The position numbers were made by a program, and so were the translations under genes. A stretch of 22,802 nt of DNA from positions 1-22,802 of IMG/VR virus record IMGVR_UViG_3300033146_001356; one strand, given 5' to 3'. The notes under the pieces were generated by a model. It searched no databases and was not told where the DNA came from. It was given only the letters and a program-made list of their open reading frames with translations. Below, piece by piece: positions 14,060 through 21,977 of the stretch. The DNA is from a virus. The stretch's first letter is position 1. Each line of letters begins with the position of its first letter.

Positions 14060-15096
14060 TGAGAATATGTATTTTAGGTGATACTCATTTTGGTGTCCGA
14101 AATGATAGTGGGTTTTTTCAGAGATATCAATATGAGTTTTTTAGAGATAAATTTATTCCTTATTTGCTTAAAAATGGTATAAATGAGGTAATTCATTTAG
14201 GTGATTTATTTGATAGGCGAAAATATATCAATTTTACTTCTCTTGATCTTGCTAAAAAAACACTACACTTATTGATAAGTAATGGTATTTTTGTCCATCT
14301 TCTTGTTGGTAATCATGATACATATTATAAATCTGATGGTAGTATAGTTTCATCAAAACTTCTTTTTGATTATTATGAATATGATGGAAAGATGAAAATT
14401 TACGATAAACCAGAAACAGTTATTCTTTCTGGTGTTAAATTTTTAATGGTTCCTTGGATATTTCCATCAAAAGAAGAAGAAACTCTTGAAATTATAAAAA
14501 TGTCAACTGCTGATGTTTGTTGTGGTCATTTTGAAATGGCAGGTGTTCCATATCAGGGAAATACGATATCGTATATTGGTTTAAAACCTTCTACATTTTC
14601 TCATTTTGATAATGTATTTTCTGGTCATTATCATAAATCATCAAAATATTATGTTGGTAGTCCATATCAAATGACATGGGCTGATTATGGAGATGATAAA
14701 CAAATTGCAATATACGATACAGAAACAGGCAATGTTGATTATGAAATATTGAGTGATCCGATTTATAAAATCATTGTTTATAATGGTGCTGAAACAGAAT
14801 TGGAAGATTTTGATCTTAAAGGTAAAATTGTAAAAATTGTAGTAAATAATAAAGATAATCCTTATCATTATGAACATTTTTTGAAAGATGTAGAAATACA
14901 ATTGCCATTTAAGGTTACAACAAAAGATGAATATTTATATTTGGATAGTATAGTTGATGATAATGGTGTAATTGATAAAGATACACTGACAATTTTGTTA
15001 GAATATGTTGATGATATACCGGAAATGAAAAAGGGTGATATTTTGGTGGTGAAAGACATTCTTACTAAAATATATAATAAAGCGAGAAATAGATGA
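14059..15096 (+). CDS. 47: gp47 recombination nuclease (SbcD/Mre11-type)
   Basis: The nuclease subunit of the gp46/47 complex that resects DNA ends for recombination-dependent replication. The metallophosphoesterase motifs are complete: GDTH at residues 7-10, HLGDLFDRR with D49, GNHDTYY with N85 and H86, CGHFEM with H157, and SGHYHKSS with H190 and H192. Length 345 (T4: 339). The ATG at 14059 overlaps the gene 55 stop (TGATG) and is preferred to the TTG one codon earlier. Its own stop overlaps the gene 46 ATG as ATGA. Confidence 0.96.
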   Translation: MRICILGDTHFGVRNDSGFFQRYQYEFFRDKFIPYLLKNGINEVIHLGDLFDRRKYINFTSLDLAKKTLHLLISNGIFVHLLVGNHDTYYKSDGSIVSSKLLFDYYEYDGKMKIYDKPETVILSGVKFLMVPWIFPSKEEETLEIIKMSTADVCCGHFEMAGVPYQGNTISYIGLKPSTFSHFDNVFSGHYHKSSKYYVGSPYQMTWADYGDDKQIAIYDTETGNVDYEILSDPIYKIIVYNGAETELEDFDLKGKIVKIVVNNKDNPYHYEHFLKDVEIQLPFKVTTKDEYLYLDSIVDDNGVIDKDTLTILLEYVDDIPEMKKGDILVVKDILTKIYNKARNR

Positions 15097-16814
15097 TAAT
15101 TTTTGATGATATTGAGTATAAAAATTTTCTTTCTACTGGTAATATTCCAGTAAAAATAAATATGTCCGGGAGTAAAGCCAGTATTATTACTGGCACTAAT
15201 GGTAATGGAAAATCAACATTTCTTGATGCTCTTATTTTTTGTCTTTTTGGAAAACCTTTTCGTAAAGTAAGATTGGCACAGTTGATAAATAATATTAATA
15301 ACAGTGATATGTTGGTTACGTGTAATTTTAGAATTGGAGATTTTAAATATAAGGTTGTTCGTGGTATAAAACCTGCTGTATTTGAAATATATGCTGATGG
15401 AAAATTAATTCCGCAACCAGCAAGAACGAAAGATTATCAAACAATTCTTGAAAATGATATTTTAAATTTTAATTATAAATCATTTACTCAAATTGTTATA
15501 TTGGGGTCGGCTTCTTTTGTTCCTTTCATGCAATTGCCTCTTGCTTCCAGAAGAGAAATAATTGAGAATATTCTTGATATTGGTATTTTTTCTCAAATGA
15601 ATGAAATTCTTAAAGGGACTACAATAGTTCTTAAAGAAGAGATTGATCAAAAGAGACATAAACTTGATTTTATAAAAAATGAGTATAAATTAAAACTTGA
15701 ATTTTATAACGATAAGGTTAAGAATCGTGATCAAAGAATATTTGATATTGAAGATAAAATATTAGAATATGAAAAAGATATACAAGTTATTCAGGAAGAT
15801 CGAGCAATTCTTATAGAAATACGTGATGAAAAGGAAAAAAAATTAGTTGATGGTGGAAGCATTAGGGAAACTATTACTGATTTAGAAAAAGCTATTTTTA
15901 AATTAAAATCTGATGTTAAACGATGGAAAAAAGAATTAAATTTTTATAAAAAACATGCTCATTGTCCGAAATGTGATCAAAAAATAGATGATGAATATAA
16001 GAAAACAAAAACTGATTCTATAAAGAAAGATATTGAAGAGGCTCAGAATCTTATAAAATTACATAATCAATCAAAAGAATCATATGAAAATGTTTTAGAT
16101 GATAATGAAAAAGTTGTTTTTGAATATAATAAATTATATAGTGATGTTGAACATTTACATGTTCTTGAAAGCATAAAATCTGAATTAGTAGAGAATCTTA
16201 AAAAAGAACTTAGAACAATTACTGATTCTGATGATGATGTAGATGCTATTAAAATTGAAATTGATCAATTAGTAATTGATATTAAAGACCTTGATGTTTT
16301 GTTACAGAAAAAAATACATATTGCTCATTATTATAGTATTGTTCATCAAATATTAAAAGATGATGGTGTAAAAACACGAATTATAAATCAATATTTGCCT
16401 ATGATAAATAATACTATTAATAAATATTTAAATATGTTAGATTTTTCTATCAATTTTATTTTTGATGGAAATTTTAATGAGAGTATATATTCTCAACATA
16501 TGAGTGATTTTACATATCATTCATTTAGTGAAGGAGAAAAAAGTAGAATTGATCTTGCTCTTTTATTTACATGGAGAGAAATTGCTCTTGAAAAATCAAG
16601 AAATGCAACAAATCTTCTTATATTTGATGAGATTTTAGATGGTTCACTTGATAATGATGGTGTAGAAAATTTTATGAGCATTATTTCTGCTGATAAAAAT
16701 GTAAGTAATGTATTTGTTATCAGTCATAAAGATGTCGCTATAAATAGTAGATTTGATCAAGAATTGTGCTTCAAGAAAAGGGGTCATTTTTCGTTTGTTG
16801 AAAATAATTCTTGA
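15093..16814 (+). CDS. 46: gp46 recombination ATPase (SbcC/Rad50-type)
   Basis: The ABC-type SMC-like ATPase partner of gp47. Walker A GTNGNGKST is at residues 34-42, a coiled-coil region spans roughly 170-420 and is interrupted by the zinc hook CPKC at 291-294, the ABC signature FSEGEKSR is at 478-485 and Walker B LLIFDE at 508-513. Length 573 (T4: 560). The start overlaps the gene 47 stop by four bases. The last codons contain the -35 box of the gene 45 promoter, so that promoter was built into coding sequence. Confidence 0.96.
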   Translation: MIIFDDIEYKNFLSTGNIPVKINMSGSKASIITGTNGNGKSTFLDALIFCLFGKPFRKVRLAQLINNINNSDMLVTCNFRIGDFKYKVVRGIKPAVFEIYADGKLIPQPARTKDYQTILENDILNFNYKSFTQIVILGSASFVPFMQLPLASRREIIENILDIGIFSQMNEILKGTTIVLKEEIDQKRHKLDFIKNEYKLKLEFYNDKVKNRDQRIFDIEDKILEYEKDIQVIQEDRAILIEIRDEKEKKLVDGGSIRETITDLEKAIFKLKSDVKRWKKELNFYKKHAHCPKCDQKIDDEYKKTKTDSIKKDIEEAQNLIKLHNQSKESYENVLDDNEKVVFEYNKLYSDVEHLHVLESIKSELVENLKKELRTITDSDDDVDAIKIEIDQLVIDIKDLDVLLQKKIHIAHYYSIVHQILKDDGVKTRIINQYLPMINNTINKYLNMLDFSINFIFDGNFNESIYSQHMSDFTYHSFSEGEKSRIDLALLFTWREIALEKSRNATNLLIFDEILDGSLDNDGVENFMSIISADKNVSNVFVISHKDVAINSRFDQELCFKKRGHFSFVENNS

Positions 16815-16839
16815 CAAATTGATTAAAATGAGTTAGAAT
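16811..16839 (+). promoter_or_regulatory. strong sigma70-type promoter for gene 45
   Basis: A perfect TTGACA (16811-16816), 17-base spacer and TAGAAT (16834-16839). The -35 box overlaps the gene 46 stop codon. This gives the sliding clamp and downstream clamp-loader genes independent expression. The spacer shares AAAATGA with the early promoters. Confidence 0.8.
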
Positions 16840-16866
16840 AATATAAATTTAAAGGGAGATTTGTAT

Positions 16867-17553
16867 ATGAAGTTGTCTGAAAGAACATTGAAATTATTAA
16901 AAAACTTTGCTGGTATTAACCAATCAATTTTTGTACGGGCTGGTAATCGTCTTTCTACTGTAGCGATTGCTAAAAATATTTATTCTGAAACTGAAATTGA
17001 AGAAGAATTTCCAGTATCATTTGCGTTGTATGATTTGACTGAATTTTTGAATACTATGAAAATGTTTAATACTCCGGTACTTGATTTTTCTGATGCTGAA
17101 AATAACTATATGTATATATGCGAAGAAAAGAATCCAAATTTTAAGGTTCGATATGTTTTTGCTCCATTGAAACATATTGTATATCCAGAAAAACGTCCGA
17201 ATCTTGGTGTTACTGATGTAAATTTCAATCTTAAACTTGAGACATTAACTTCTATTATGAAGGCTTCAAATGTAATGCAATTGCCGAATATGATCATTAC
17301 GCCTATTGATGCTCATAATGTAAGTGTGAATGTAACGGATGTCAAGGATAGTTCGTCAAATAAATTTTCTATTCAGATTGACGCTGATGTTCAGGCAAAG
17401 GAAGATTTTAATTTGATATTCAATATGGATACGTTTAAAATGATTCCGCAAGATTATGATATTGGGATTGCTGATGGCCGTTTATCTTCATGGTATAATA
17501 ATGATGTTGATTATGTAATTGCTTTGGATATCAAATCCGATTATAATGGATAG
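16867..17553 (+). CDS. 45: sliding clamp gp45
   Basis: The trimeric processivity clamp of the replisome and, on DNA, the activator of gp55-dependent late transcription. From the ATG at 16867 the product is 228 residues, the same as T4 gp45. That start has GGGAG eight bases upstream; a TTG six bases earlier is too close to it. Recognisable features are MKLSERTLKLLKNFAGINQS at the N-terminus, the FPVSFALYDLTEFL strand-helix and the second-domain LPNMIITPIDAHNVS region. It is followed by 44 and 62 as in T4. Confidence 0.93.
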   Translation: MKLSERTLKLLKNFAGINQSIFVRAGNRLSTVAIAKNIYSETEIEEEFPVSFALYDLTEFLNTMKMFNTPVLDFSDAENNYMYICEEKNPNFKVRYVFAPLKHIVYPEKRPNLGVTDVNFNLKLETLTSIMKASNVMQLPNMIITPIDAHNVSVNVTDVKDSSSNKFSIQIDADVQAKEDFNLIFNMDTFKMIPQDYDIGIADGRLSSWYNNDVDYVIALDIKSDYNG

Positions 17554-17561
17554 GAGTGTGT

Positions 17562-18503
17562 ATGCATCGTAATGATCGTGAATTTATATGGGTAGAAAAA
17601 TATAGACCTTTGTTTATCAAGGATTGTGTTTTGCCAACTAGAATAAAGAAAATTGCTGAAGGTATTATAAAATCTGGCGATCTTCAGAATATGCTTTTTT
17701 ATTCAGGCGCAGGAATGGGTAAAACTACTCTTGCTCGTGCGATTTGTAATGAACTTGATCTTGACTATATAATTATTAATGGGTCGAAAGAGGGACGTTT
17801 AATAGAGACTGTGAGAAGTACTGTTACTCATTTTGCTAATACTCTTTCAATTGATAGTTCAACTGATAAACCAAAAGTTGTTATTTATGATGAATTTGAT
17901 AATGCCGGAGAAGTTCAAATGGCAGTTCGTGGTTTAGTTGAAGAGGTAAGTGAAAATTGTAGATTTATCTTTACTGGTAATTATATTACAAAAATTATTG
18001 AACCTATTCACTCAAGAATTGGTTTAATTGATTTTTCTATTCCAGAAGATGAAAAGGTTACTTTGATGACCGAAACAATGAACAGATGTGAAGATGTTCT
18101 AAATAGTGAAGAGATACCATATGAAAAGAAAGCGTTGGCTCAATTCATAACAAAATATTTTCCTGATTTTCGTAAGATATTGAATGAACTTCAGTTGTAT
18201 TCACTTACCGGGAAAATTGATGAGGGTATTCTTGATGCTGTAACAACTAAAATTGATATTTTAGTTGATTGTATAAAAAGAGGCGATTTCAGAGCAAGTA
18301 GAAAATGGATTATTAACAATTCGTATGATGGAAGTATTTATTCTGCTGTTATGAATAAATTATATCCTGATATTAAAGATGGACAACAAAAAGCAACTGC
18401 TATTGTTCTGTCTAATGATTATCAGTATAAACATACTTTTGCAATTGATCCAGATTTGAACCTTTCTGCTTATATAGTAGAACTTATGGGTGTATTTTTA
18501 TAA
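17562..18503 (+). CDS. 44: clamp loader large subunit gp44
   Basis: The AAA+ ATPase subunit of the clamp loader, which opens gp45 and places it on primer-template DNA. Starting at ATG 17562 (TAGGAG five bases upstream; a GTG at 17556 is inside that site) it has 313 residues (T4: 319). FIWVEKYRP is the classic N-terminal motif. Walker A SGAGMGKTT is at 48-56, Walker B VVIYDEFD at 106-113 and sensor-1 FIFTGN at 135-140. The usual SRC motif reads SRI (151-153), keeping the arginine finger but not the cysteine. The stop overlaps the gene 62 start (TAATG). Confidence 0.96.
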   Translation: MHRNDREFIWVEKYRPLFIKDCVLPTRIKKIAEGIIKSGDLQNMLFYSGAGMGKTTLARAICNELDLDYIIINGSKEGRLIETVRSTVTHFANTLSIDSSTDKPKVVIYDEFDNAGEVQMAVRGLVEEVSENCRFIFTGNYITKIIEPIHSRIGLIDFSIPEDEKVTLMTETMNRCEDVLNSEEIPYEKKALAQFITKYFPDFRKILNELQLYSLTGKIDEGILDAVTTKIDILVDCIKRGDFRASRKWIINNSYDGSIYSAVMNKLYPDIKDGQQKATAIVLSNDYQYKHTFAIDPDLNLSAYIVELMGVFL

Positions 18504-18886
18504 TGGCAACAATAACCAATTTTTTTAAAGCTATTTCTCATGTTAAAGATGATGAATTTACTGATGCTGAATTTGAAAAAGATTATGTACCATTTTTGGT
18601 AAATAGAAGTCTTTCATTTCATGCTGATGCTGTACTTGTGGCAAATGAACTCAATACCAGACCATTTATTGATAATAAAAATCAGTTTCGTTTTTTGAGT
18701 TTGATTGTACCAGAAAGAAAGCGTAATCCAGTTTGGACAAAACAAACAAAAGATAAAGATTTAAAATTGGTTTCAGATCATTATGGTGTATCCTTAGAAA
18801 AGGCTGAAATCTATATGAAGATACTTTCAAGTGAAGAATTAGAAAGTATCAAGAAAGAAATGAATACAGGTGGGAGAACAAAATAG
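18503..18886 (+). CDS. 62: clamp loader small subunit gp62
   Basis: The non-ATPase subunit that completes the gp44/62 loader. It is assigned from its fixed place between 44 and regA and from motifs such as TNFFKAISHVKD near the start, DYVPFLVNRSLSFHADAVL and YGVSLEKAEIYMKILS. At 127 residues it is markedly shorter than T4 gp62 (187), as is common in T4-like phages distant from T4. Translation is probably coupled to gene 44 by the one-base stop/start overlap. Confidence 0.88.
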   Translation: MATITNFFKAISHVKDDEFTDAEFEKDYVPFLVNRSLSFHADAVLVANELNTRPFIDNKNQFRFLSLIVPERKRNPVWTKQTKDKDLKLVSDHYGVSLEKAEIYMKILSSEELESIKKEMNTGGRTK

Positions 18887-18897
18887 GAGATTTACAA

Positions 18898-19326
18898 ATG
18901 AGTAATGAAAAATATACGATTACATTGGATGATTGGTATGAAAATTATGCGTTAGAGGTTGAATTAGTTGATGATAATTCATTCCTTTTGACAGTAGAAA
19001 CACTTGAAAGAATGGGAATTTTGGCTAATAATAAAAATACATTATTTCAGTCATGTCATATTCTTTTTAAAAGAGAAAAATATTATATTGTCCATTTTAA
19101 AGAACTTTTTGCTCTGGATGGAAGGTCTGTTAATCTTACTAATGATGATCTTCAACGAAGAAATTTGATTGCTTCATTGCTTCAGGAATGGGGTATGATA
19201 AAAATTGTTGATTCAGAAAAAGGGAAAGATAAACTTCCAATTTCTGCTATCAAAATTGTTAAACATTCTGATAAAGAAAATTATGAACTTGTGACAAAAT
19301 ATCAGATTGGGAATAAACGTAAATAA
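18898..19326 (+). CDS. regA: RegA translational repressor
   Basis: RegA binds ribosome-binding regions of early mRNAs, including those of 44, 45 and its own in T4, and blocks initiation. The core LERMGILANNKNTLFQSCHI, LFKREKYYIVHFKELFALDG and RNLIASLLQEWGMIKIVDSE is clearly RegA. The product is 142 residues (T4: 122); the extra length is at both ends. AGGAG sits before the ATG, 11 bases after gene 62. In T4 the polymerase gene 43 follows; here a dUTPase does. Confidence 0.95.
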   Translation: MSNEKYTITLDDWYENYALEVELVDDNSFLLTVETLERMGILANNKNTLFQSCHILFKREKYYIVHFKELFALDGRSVNLTNDDLQRRNLIASLLQEWGMIKIVDSEKGKDKLPISAIKIVKHSDKENYELVTKYQIGNKRK

Positions 19327-19335
19327 GGAGAAATA

Positions 19336-19875
19336 ATGATTACTAATATTGTTGGTGTTTATCCTCTTTCTGAAGAGGCTACTATTCCTTTTTTGGGAAC
19401 TGAATTAAGTGCTTGTCATGATGTATGTGCTTGTCTTCATAATGAGACTGTAAGATTTCATGGAAGAGCTGAAGGTATTAAAGTTGAAAAATTTGGAACT
19501 CGTGATGCTTTTATTCGTCTTTTTCCTGATGATATGGCATTAGTTCCAACGGGATTAATTTTTTGTTTACCAAGAAAATATTTTCTTGATATTCGTTCTC
19601 GTTCTGGTAATACATGGAAACGGTTTTTGACTGTTGCGAATCAGCCGGGTACAATTGATTCAGATTATACGAAGGAAACATTTGTTCTTCTTCAAAATCG
19701 GTCTATGAATCCTCAAATTATTAAAACTGGTGATGCTATTGCTCAATGTAAATTGACTGAAAGAATTCCTGCTGAATTTATTCCAATAGATAAAGATCAA
19801 TTTAATTTCTTTTGTGAAGATGTAAAACAGGATTCGGGTCGTGATGGAGGGTTGGGATCAACTGACAAAACATAA
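19336..19875 (+). CDS. dut: dUTP diphosphatase (dUTPase)
   Basis: It hydrolyses dUTP to dUMP, preventing uracil incorporation and feeding thymidylate synthesis. The conserved motifs appear in order in 179 residues: motif 1 (SACHDVCA), motif 2 (RSRSG), motif 3 (GTIDSDYTKE), motif 4 (ALIGNED around GDAIAQCKL) and motif 5 near the C-terminus (RDGGLGSTD). These match the trimeric all-beta dUTPase family; a dCTP deaminase is less likely given the full motif 5. AAGGAG precedes the ATG. It takes the place of gene 43 behind regA. Confidence 0.92.
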   Translation: MITNIVGVYPLSEEATIPFLGTELSACHDVCACLHNETVRFHGRAEGIKVEKFGTRDAFIRLFPDDMALVPTGLIFCLPRKYFLDIRSRSGNTWKRFLTVANQPGTIDSDYTKETFVLLQNRSMNPQIIKTGDAIAQCKLTERIPAEFIPIDKDQFNFFCEDVKQDSGRDGGLGSTDKT

Positions 19876-19903
19876 ATAATAGTATTAACTAAAAGAGGAA
19901 AAA

Positions 19904-20485
19904 ATGAGCGAAAATGCGTATTGGCTAACTCCACAAGGAAAATTAATAAAGCCTAAATCAAGACATATAATTACTGTTGTTAAAAATCCAACACAGTTTG
20001 GTGAAACAAAAAAGTCTCTTCAGACTACTTTTGATAAGTATAATGAACAGATGAATAGTAATATAGAAGGAAAAGCAAGAGAAGAAATTTTATTGAGGGT
20101 TATCAAACGTGGTTTCGCTCGTATTCGTTTAGGGGGAACAAAAAGAAATCAACGATGGTCTATTCAATTAAATAGGCTTACTTCTAAATTGGAAGATGCT
20201 TTATGGCAATGGGCAAATCAGATTATTAAAGACGGTTCGGCTCCTGATAAATATGCTGATGTTATTATTCATCAAATAGGAAAGGGGGATAAAATGACAA
20301 GAACTGATTTAAATACGATTGCTGAAGGTGGTGATATAAAAGAGCAAAAAGAATTTATTAGGATTTATGAGGAAGATGAGGTGAAAGATTTGCCTCGTTG
20401 GGTTGATTATGCTCATGAAATTGATCCTAAATCTCTTTCAGAACAGGCTAAAATCGAGATATTAGCTCATAGATTTAGAGGATAA
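19904..20485 (+). CDS. conserved phage hypothetical protein, 193 aa
   Basis: I do not know its function. It begins YWLTPQGKLI and carries EGKAREEILLRVIKRGFARI, then WSIQLNRLTSKLEDALWQWA, a pattern I have seen in uncharacterised proteins of large phages. It is basic in the middle and acidic towards the end (RIYEEDEVKDLPRWVDYAHE). No catalytic motif or membrane segment is visible. GAGG lies six bases before the ATG. An imperfect late box (CATAAATA, about 19871-19878) overlaps the dut stop codon. It is followed with a one-base gap by the 202-residue gene, so the pair probably acts or is expressed together. Confidence 0.7.
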   Translation: MSENAYWLTPQGKLIKPKSRHIITVVKNPTQFGETKKSLQTTFDKYNEQMNSNIEGKAREEILLRVIKRGFARIRLGGTKRNQRWSIQLNRLTSKLEDALWQWANQIIKDGSAPDKYADVIIHQIGKGDKMTRTDLNTIAEGGDIKEQKEFIRIYEEDEVKDLPRWVDYAHEIDPKSLSEQAKIEILAHRFRG

Positions 20486-20486
20486 T

Positions 20487-21095
20487 ATGAAAACATTTAA
20501 ACAAAATTTAAACGAATCTTCATTATCAAGATTATGGACACATAATAACGATCATGAATGTGCGGCTTTAACAGCTTTTCGAGTTGCTTCTGATTGTGGA
20601 AAGGGTGGTGAATATTCTCATAAGGATAATCAAAAACGGAATAAATCACTCAAGGCAAAATTACTTAGTCTTGGATATGGTGTAACTGTTTTGAAAGGGA
20701 AATATCCCGAAGGTGGAAAGACTGCTATAGAAGATTCTTTTTTTGTTGTAAATCTTAATGATGATAAAAGATTCTTTAAGATTATAGCTAAACTTGGTGA
20801 GAATTTTGAACAAGATTCTGTTCTTTTGATTCCACGGGGTGCGATTAATAATGAAGCAAAGGCTTATTTGTATGGTACGAATCATTGTTCAAATAATTGG
20901 TTAGGATATCATAAAAAAGAACCATTTGCAAAAGGAAAACTTGGAAAAACCAGTAAAATATATACATCATACGTTGGTAAAAGACCATTTATTTTTGAAA
21001 AGATAGATGAAATATGTATATTACCAGCAAGCGGTATGGGTCGATGGATGTTAAATCTTGTTGCCGAAGAGGATTGGGAAGATTTGGAAATTTAG
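20487..21095 (+). CDS. putative internal head protein with capsid-targeting N-terminus, 202 aa
   Basis: The first ten residues, MKTFKQNLNE, parallel the ten-residue T4 capsid-targeting peptide MKTYQEFIAE, including a Glu at position 10 preceded by Leu at position 8, the (I/L)-x-E site for the gp21 protease. The mature part would start SSLSRLWTHN. The remainder has LTAFR, LLSLGYGVTVLKGKYPEGG, EDSFFVVNL, DSVLLIPRGA and RPFIFEKID, a layout like uncharacterised DUF3293-type proteins (from memory, uncertain). GAGG lies five bases before the ATG. It ends the long operon and is followed by a strong terminator. Packaging is an inference from the N-terminus. Confidence 0.7.
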   Translation: MKTFKQNLNESSLSRLWTHNNDHECAALTAFRVASDCGKGGEYSHKDNQKRNKSLKAKLLSLGYGVTVLKGKYPEGGKTAIEDSFFVVNLNDDKRFFKIIAKLGENFEQDSVLLIPRGAINNEAKAYLYGTNHCSNNWLGYHKKEPFAKGKLGKTSKIYTSYVGKRPFIFEKIDEICILPASGMGRWMLNLVAEEDWEDLEI

Positions 21096-21112
21096 ACATT
21101 TTTTGTATATTA

Positions 21113-21120
21113 TATAAATA
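21113..21120 (+). promoter_or_regulatory. TATAAATA box upstream of the operon terminator (uncertain)
   Basis: An exact late box, but transcription from it would begin just before the terminator at 21134 and is unlikely to be productive. In DNA this AT-rich the octamer is expected by chance a few times per strand, so it is listed with low confidence. Confidence 0.2.
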
Positions 21121-21133
21121 TTTTTTTTTAGAC

Positions 21134-21164
21134 ATACCTTGTCATAATGGCAGGGTATTTTTTT
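21134..21164 (+). terminator. intrinsic terminator ending the replication operon
   Basis: An 11-bp stem, ATACCTTGTCA paired with TGGCAGGGTAT (two G-U pairs), with a three-base TAA loop, followed by seven T residues. It separates the 10716-21095 operon from the early accessory region. Confidence 0.88.
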
Positions 21165-21175
21165 GTCTTTTTTTC

Positions 21176-21210
21176 TTGACAATAGAATTTGAGTGATTAT
21201 ATTATAATAT
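21176..21210 (+). promoter_or_regulatory. early-type promoter 1 (right-hand region)
   Basis: TTGACA (21176-21181), 16 bases, TATATT (21198-21203), with an overlapping TATAAT at 21203-21208. The leader starts GTAAGGG and can fold a small hairpin (TAAGG 21212-21216 with CCTTA 21224-21228). It drives the 77-residue gene. Confidence 0.8.
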
Positions 21211-21254
21211 GTAAGGGAGAAATCCTTAAATATCAATTTAATTGAGAGTATATT

Positions 21255-21488
21255 ATGAAAATGTTTAAAGAAGGTTCTAAAGAATTAAGAAAGGTTGTAA
21301 AAGAGAGAACTAAACTTGCTCTTGACGTTGGTAAAACAGCCTTTGAGATGGGAATGTCTTGTATTCCGGCTCATGATACAGAACTTATGCTTTTGATGGT
21401 AGGATTGCCTGTTGGTTCCAGTTTACCTATATTGAAGGCTTGGCAAAAAGGATGGATTATTGCAAATCTTGATGCTCCTGTTGAATAA
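21255..21488 (+). CDS. hypothetical early protein, 77 aa
   Basis: An unrecognised small protein. The N-terminus is highly basic (MKMFKEGSKELRKVVKERTK) and helical; the C-terminal half is hydrophobic with glycines (ELMLLMVGLPVGSSLPILKA then WQKGWIIANL) and could be amphipathic or membrane-associated. GAGAG lies six bases before the ATG; a second ATG two codons on is an alternative start. It is a single gene between two copies of the early promoter, typical of small host-takeover genes, but nothing shows its target. Confidence 0.7.
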   Translation: MKMFKEGSKELRKVVKERTKLALDVGKTAFEMGMSCIPAHDTELMLLMVGLPVGSSLPILKAWQKGWIIANLDAPVE

Positions 21489-21491
21489 TCC

Positions 21492-21526
21492 TTGACAATC
21501 ATCAAATAATGATTATATTATATAAT
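21492..21526 (+). promoter_or_regulatory. early-type promoter 2 (right-hand region)
   Basis: TTGACA (21492-21497), 16 bases, TATATT (21514-21519). The -10 region is a perfect 15-base palindrome, ATTATAT-T-ATATAAT. The spacer adds an inverted repeat AATCAT/ATGATT (21497-21502 and 21509-21514). The leader GTAAGGGGGGAAAGGTTC continues to CCCCT, which can pair with AGGGG at its 5' end. Confidence 0.82.
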
Positions 21527-21575
21527 GTAAGGGGGGAAAGGTTCTCCCCTGTTTGAATTTGTTATGGAGGTTGTT

Positions 21576-21977
21576 ATGAGTCGTTCAGTTAGTTATCCTA
21601 ATGGTGCTGTTGTTGCTTTTCGTGATGTTTCTGATATGGTTGATGAATTTGATTGGGAATGGTTTCTTGAGGATGTTAAAGGTGTTGCTCATAAGGCTTT
21701 TCCTTCTATGGAAGAAACTGACAAATGGCTTGATCGTGAAGATCATGCTATTCTTGAAAATCAGTTTGCCTATATTGGAGTAAGTGAGTATTGTGGACTT
21801 GCTTCTGTTTGGCTTGTTGTTAAAGATTTTGATACTTATTATGACGATGAACAGAGACTTGAAAATCTCTCTGAAAATTGGGTTGGTTTGGTCGAGAATA
21901 AGTTTCATAAATTATTTGGCGAACTCCGAAAAGTTGCAACATTTTCTAATGGTGAATCTGTTTATGAGAGGATGTAA
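21576..21977 (+). CDS. conserved phage/plasmid hypothetical protein, 133 aa
   Basis: The ATG at 21576 is chosen because GGAGG lies five bases upstream; an in-frame ATG at 21564 would fall before that site. The product begins MSRSVSYPNGAVVAFRDVSD, with later KAFPSMEETDKWLDREDHAI and QFAYIGVSEYCGLASVWLVV. I recognise this pattern from uncharacterised proteins in phages and mobile elements, without known function. It is rich in Trp and acidic residues, and probably cytoplasmic. Its stop overlaps the ATG of the zinc-binding gene (TAATG). Confidence 0.8.
   Translation: MSRSVSYPNGAVVAFRDVSDMVDEFDWEWFLEDVKGVAHKAFPSMEETDKWLDREDHAILENQFAYIGVSEYCGLASVWLVVKDFDTYYDDEQRLENLSENWVGLVENKFHKLFGELRKVATFSNGESVYERM

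Noticed and set aside
16739-16746. TATAAATA within gene 46
   Set aside because: It is in conserved coding sequence (the AINSRF stretch), 120 bases from the next gene, which has a strong sigma70-type promoter. Chance occurrence is expected in this AT-rich DNA.
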